A DNA stretch of 64,000 bases, taken from Dysidea avara. Taxonomy: Eukaryota; Porifera; Demospongiae; Dictyoceratida; Dysideidae. The notes under the pieces are model-generated. The model did not search any database and was not told where the DNA came from. It saw nothing but the letters and a program-made list of their open reading frames with translations. Within the stretch, counting starts at the first letter, position 1. Every line of letters begins with the position of its first letter. The position numbers and the translations under genes were made by a program. The stretch is from contig NC_089274.1 in assembly GCF_963678975.1 (NCBI RefSeq), positions 30,195,053 to 30,259,052 on the forward strand, given 5' to 3'. Below, in pieces: positions 59,321 to 64,000 of the stretch.

Positions 59321-60183
59321 AAAAAAATTCTGTAGCAATTAATTGAAAGCATTTTGGGTCGATCTGAAAGCTTGCTTGGGCTTAGTTTTACCTAACCAAT
59401 ACTGTCTCATTGTCATAAAGGAAAATTAAGGCTGGTTTTGGGTGTTGTTTTTTTGTGGGCCACGCCCAAACCTTTGTGGTCTCCACTATACAGTACTATC
59501 GTACCGTATGATTTCAAAGTTATAGACTTTTTACAGTAGTTGCACTAAATGGTCCTCGGGAGTGTGATTCCACTTTATACCTGTACAGTGGTTTTGCAAA
59601 AGTAGAAAGCAAAGGCATGCGTTGTTGCATTGTAATGACATAAAGAAAAATTATAGTCCACTTCAAGCAGTTGTTTACTGTTGACATCCTTAATACAGTG
59701 TATGCATGTGCTGTAAAACAACTTTCTTTGGTAAACTAATGTAAAACTATATGTCAATAAAATTCGATCTTTCTTGTGCACATAACTCTGAATATTCACA
59801 CCAGATTTGGTAAGATAATTCACATCAAAGCATCCTTAATATAATCAAATTTTATGGCAATCAAGTTATGAATTTGCATTTTATGCTGGCTTTTTGTGCA
59901 GGGTGTGTATAATGACTCAGTTGATATTTATAATGTGTCTGGAAAGCATCGTTCTTTCTTTTGATGCGGTGTGCATTGGTTCACCTGCTTCACCAGTCAT
60001 ATCAGTGTATCAATGTTACAAAAGGGGAAAAGTTTTGCATTCGTGTAGGGATTATAGAAATAAAAAAGGAGTGAAACAAGGAAGGTCATCTACACTTGCA
60101 GCTGCATTGCTCTCTGTTTCTATGATCCAGCTGTACTCAAATGTAATGTAAAATTTCTCATACAGTACAGTAATACTGCATAT

Positions 60184-60440
60184 TAAGGATCATAACTTTT
60201 CTGGCCAAAAAATCACCCCAAAGCCATGCAGCCTCACAATACCTTCATGGGGCCTTAACAGTATTGGTTTGGCATAGCCAAGCCCAAAAGTGCCTTCAGT
60301 ACAAGCTGAAATGCTTCCGAAAAGTTGCTACAAAGGGGGGTTTTGGTTAGGATTTTTTTCACTGTCCGACATCACTTCAGCCCAACAGGTGCCTACTGCA
60401 GTACGTACATGCATCATGGACTTACCTTTGTCCTCCATTT
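60184..60440 (+). repeat. SINE-like dispersed repeat, copy 3
   Basis: TTTTCTGGCCAAAAAATCAC...AAAAGTGCCTTCAGTACAAG...CACTGTCCGACATCACTTCA. Matches 60890-61050 closely. The flanking 59930-60180 also resembles 60690-60885, so the whole segment of about 0.45 kb may be duplicated in tandem. Confidence 0.7.
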
Positions 60441-60889
60441 GACAGCTCAAGGTATTGATTCGTAATAACACAATGGCTTCCCTACATTTGTAATAGGAAT
60501 CATCCATATTTTCCATGGAGTCTGGATTGATTGCAGAGGCGCTTTTCTCCTACAGTACTGTTCTTCATTTGTAGCGCTGTGTACTGATAGCTGAAAGCAA
60601 ATCATAATGACTACTTCACTTTCCAGTCAGTAATTGATACGTAGCTGGGGCACGCATTCAAACAAAAACATTAACTCAGATACCATTCTTTATTATGATG
60701 TAGTATGCGTGGATTCACCAGTCATAATAATTAATGTTATTAAAGAAGTAAACAAAGAAGTATAAGGAAAACATCTGCAGGTGTAGGCGATCTCCCTTGT
60801 TTCCCTATTTTTTCTATGTTTCCTAATAGAACTTAAAATTTCTAATTTTTCCTTATCATACAGTATGGTAGTACTGTATATTAAGGATC

Positions 60890-61140
60890 ATGAAGGTTTG
60901 GGGTTTTCTGGCCAAATATATCACTCTGAAACCAGCCTCACAATATCTTCATGGCGCCTTGGCAGTATTGGTTAGGTATAACCAAGCTCAAAAGTGCCTT
61001 CAGTACGACCTGAAACACTTCCAAAAAGTTGCTACGAAATTTTTAAAAATATATTTAGTGGAATTTTCTGCTGACTGACTGACTGACTGATATCTTCAGA
61101 CAAGCATAACTCAATAATGACTAAGGATTTAGATCGCTAA
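60890..61140 (+). repeat. SINE-like dispersed repeat, copy 4
   Basis: TTTTCTGGCCAAATATATCA...AAAAGTGCCTTCAGTACGAC, ending in (CTGA)n and CTTCAGACAAGCATAACTCA. Most complete copy of the tail. Confidence 0.7.
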
Positions 61141-62160
61141 AGTGATCCTGTCTTAGTCATCTTTGAGACAAAATTTCCTGACATACTGTATTAAGCAGGT
61201 GGCTGCTTTAGGTGGGTCACTCTGTACACAAATGTCACATTTGAGTATTATAGTGGCCAGGTAACCTTGTGATCTGATTAGATGGGTTTGCATACAGGCA
61301 GAAAACAACCATTTACAGTACTTCAATCTCTTATTACTTTGAAGCTGCTCCATGTAGTGTTCTTGTTTGGCCAGATGCTCTCAATAGCACCTACATAATC
61401 AAAATTAATTGTAATTCTGGAGGATTCAACTGCCAGGAGTCTAGTTCTTTTGTAAACACAAGTCTAAAATTGTTATTAGTGTGACATTAAGAACCTGCAC
61501 AAATAGGATTGTGTTTTTGTGTGGTGCCTTAGATACTGTGCTGTATTCTGTACTAACTTTTGCATACCGTATGCTGGTACCGTAACTATTCACCAACCAA
61601 ATGTGTGCCTTGTTTAGCAGCCACACTGTTAATAACACCTATAATGACCACATCAAGTGTCCCAATTGGCTATGCTATGTTGTAGTTCTTAAACTTATCA
61701 GTAGGTTTATAACCATAGGTAGTCAAGATGAAATTCAAGCACATTTTACACTTTTTAACCACTTATTAGTGGATATAATGCTGCAGTTTAATGCTGCAGT
61801 TACTATGGAAGCTACATATGTAACAGCTAGAGAATTGTATAACTTCTTTATGGTGGAGTGCATGCATGTGTATATATATGTACATACAGTAGTGGTTTTC
61901 ACCACCATGCAGTTACTTGATTACTGCATCAGTGCATTGTGTATAATGATTGAACTTTACTGCAAGAGAGTGCATTCCTTACTTCTTGTTGCTATGATTC
62001 CCATTATGATTCTAGGATTTTATACCTGTAATTATATGTAGAGCTTCTGCATTTACAGGTATCTCAATGTAACAATCAATATCAATGTTGTTATGCAAGG
62101 ATATCATATTACCTTACTCAAATATGTGGTTTTTGTTGTCAAACAGTCAGTCACATGTAG

Positions 62161-62224
62161 TAGTTGTAACATGGGCGCGAGTGTGTATATTTCAGGCAAA
62201 TCACTCGTGCCCATGTTACAACTA
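62161..62224. repeat. 64-nt hairpin TAGTTGTAACATGGGC
   Basis: TAGTTGTAACATGGGCGCGA(GTG) pairs with (CAC)TCGTGCCCATGTTACAACTA almost perfectly; loop of about 18 nt with TATATTTCAGGC. Confidence 0.85.
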
Positions 62225-62732
62225 ATATATTCCACTTGGGTGAATCACCTGCAAGTGTACATAGAAACTGCTGGAACGCTTTGCGAGTGTATTTATATGG
62301 GACCATGTGACTTTCGATTGTGGGTAACGTCGTAAGAGCAACGACAAGGCACTGCTAAGAGGCCGAACGTAAGTGTATCGTCACGAGCATGCAGATCGCT
62401 TCGATTGTGGGTACGCAATTAAACACAGGAAGCCCAAATACGAGCTGAACAGTTCATAATGAAGCTTAAGTGCACTATAAAGTAATTGCTATACTAGTCA
62501 TGAATAAACTAAAGCAGTGAATATGTTTACAGCACTATAATGGCCTAGCCAATTAAGCGCCACGCCCAGTCATTACGCGTGTGTGACATCGCACCAGGTG
62601 TCAAAACGGCAATGTAAAGATGATTCAACTACACTAAAGTACTTACTTTACTAGCCATGAATAACTAAAGTATTGAATACTATTAACACTAATGGCCATA
62701 TCAATTAAGCGTTACACCGTTACACGCACTGG

Positions 62733-62769
62733 TACAAGTTATATCACTCCTAGGAGGGATATAACTTGT
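62733..62769. repeat. Hairpin ACAAGTTATATC
   Basis: ACAAGTTATATC(ACTCCTAGGAGG)GATATAACTTGT: perfect 12-bp arms with a palindromic centre. Similar TTATATCCC/GGGATATAA units occur at 63528-63600. Confidence 0.8.
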
Positions 62770-64000
62770 ATATACTACCTCCTATTCTCGTTACTGCATT
62801 CCTGAGCACTGCTAGCAGTGCTATTATACCACTTAAACCCCAGTGCGTGGGAGTATCAAAGCGCCGCGCTGGGTTATAACTACCATACAGCTAGACAGAG
62901 CGGCGTTGCTACTGTACGATATATTAGTTATCACCCAGTGATAACTAACTTATCACCCTGTTGCGGAGCCACTCAGTCTCTTTCGTGACATCATAATAAC
63001 CGCGAATGGCATTGTTTACCAATGGAACAAAGAGCCAAATAAGGAAATATTGATACAAAACACACAAATACAGCGCTTAAAACTACCTAAATCTTACAAG
63101 AAAACTGCTTATCCTTTACACAATAACACTACAAGTTACCAATACGATAGTTTAACAAATGTCAAGAATAGTACGTGACGATTTTCGCTCCAGCAATCAC
63201 TCCCAACGGTCACTATGGTGAAGAACTAACTTCCTCTAGCTTCATCGTTCTATCTTGGACTACAGTAGCCACTTGTTGGTCTTTATTTTTCTCTTGCACA
63301 CCATGCGACAACACTATACCAATTTCTGACGAAGGCGAGTCGTACCTGGAACCGCTGCTTCATAACACTGCCCTTCGCTACAGTTTGTAGGCAGTATGTA
63401 AGGTCTCTCTTGTAGCTACGAAGTAGAATCTCCACACAATTCGGATGAAATCTTGAGCACAGTGACAGGAACTCAAACCGGAACTTAATTTATTATCCGT
63501 AAACTTCTGCGCACTCCCGCGCACTGGGATATAAAACAGTTATATCCCGTATACTCGGATGATATCATTGTTATTACACTCGTACCGGGATATAACTATA
63601 ACTTATACACCTTCTCTTCCCTTTGAAGTGAGGTGTGAAAGTGGTATACAGTATATACATTTACGGTGTGCACATTTCCAGATTAATTGTATCCTCAAAT
63701 GAAAATTTAGTCTCTTCTTTTAGTAATAGTGTCAATATAATTATCAAGCCATCAAATACATGGTCGTAGGTATACAGATCATTCTAAACACATGTAAATA
63801 GTTCACTGCTGGAAACTCATTAGCAAAGTTAATATGTAGCTAGCTAGGTGATACACTGATACACCACTACTACTGTATACATACAGTATACAATAATGAA
63901 ACTACATGGGCATAGCTCTCACATACAATGTGTAGGTTGTGCCCATATGATTAGCAGATTAAATGTCAATACCCACATATATATTACCATACTGTACATA

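Larger units (their letters stand above)
61150..64000. other. No confirmed gene; hairpins and mixed repeats
   Basis: Should contain the downstream intron or further exons of the EPAC-like gene if it continues, but no DEP, cNBD or GEF pattern was seen. The 146-codon frame at 61601-62041 has no recognised domain and no splice context. From 62340 the sequence becomes richer in CpG and contains several short hairpins and two diverged copies of a block around AATTAAGCG(C/T)(C/T)AC. Confidence 0.4.

Noticed and set aside
59899-59960. Possible seventh EPAC exon after TTTTGTGCAG (GVYNDSVDIYNVSGKHR)
   Set aside because: The phase would fit, but there is no donor site nearby and no similarity to the EPAC linker that I can see.
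61601-62041. 146-codon frame downstream of the EPAC-like exons
   Set aside because: Hydrophobic and of odd composition, no EPAC domain pattern, and the AT-rich sequence easily gives such frames. Not excluded as a real exon, but unsupported.
1-64000. tRNA, rRNA or snRNA genes
   Set aside because: No cloverleaf-type boxes or rRNA blocks were recognised by eye; a covariance-model scan would be needed to exclude them.

Overview
The window looks like repeat-dense, AT-rich nuclear DNA of an invertebrate metazoan, most likely a demosponge. This rests on three things: a metazoan-type gene with very short introns (one of 48 bp), LINE relics of the jockey/CR1 kind, and many MITEs, including one with TAGAGGGAAACTTTGG tips that I associate with sponge genomes. 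The taxonomic call is inference. I see no bacterial operons, rRNA, tRNA or CRISPR array.

Only one host gene is recognised, at the right-hand end on the plus strand. It is the 5' part of an EPAC/RAPGEF4-like cAMP-activated Rap exchange factor: six exons between 52612 and 58354, 145 codons all in phase, covering the N-terminus and the first cyclic-nucleotide-binding domain. Its DEP, second cNBD, REM, RA and CDC25 parts are not found before 64000.

Everything to the left (1-51.8 kb) is a stack of nested transposable elements. Element A (1057-12028) has ends built from a 20-bp ACGCGT-centred palindrome and a 4-bp target duplication. It holds a 7.06-kb element (2471-9531) at a TA target, whose ends carry about 19 copies of another palindrome. 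Inside that lies a foldback split by a 511-bp hAT-like element. A 834-bp element (12698-13531) and a broken LINE (13800-16010, minus) follow. A repeat I call X (16321 to about 32660) is split by a 6-kb foldback (FB1, 16393-22422) and by a 10-kb element D (22492-32542) with a 7-bp duplication. D contains element B (22894-26705), which is an inverted copy of A that lacks the 7-kb insert and so gives its exact empty site. D also contains a Harbinger-like MITE, a LINE RT fragment and FB2, a 2.2-kb near-perfect inverted repeat.

From 32.6 to 37.5 kb lie an intact 409-codon C-terminal piece of an R2-like (restriction-like-endonuclease) retrotransposon, a LINE endonuclease fragment and two MITE or SINE-like repeats. 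From 37890 to 51797 a single small Harbinger-like MITE is split by two direct copies (C1, C2; about 6.8 kb each) of one TA-type element with CACTGTTAAAA tips and palindromic subterminal arrays. The copies carry different later insertions or deletions.

The unusual theme is that several unrelated-looking elements (2471-9531, C1/C2, the MITE at 25278) share CAC(A/T)GT-AAAA tips and TA-type insertion but differ in the short palindrome repeated just inside each end. A second unexplained signal is a 20-25 bp motif around TCTATTAGAGTATCTCGAT scattered at about 14 places on both strands.
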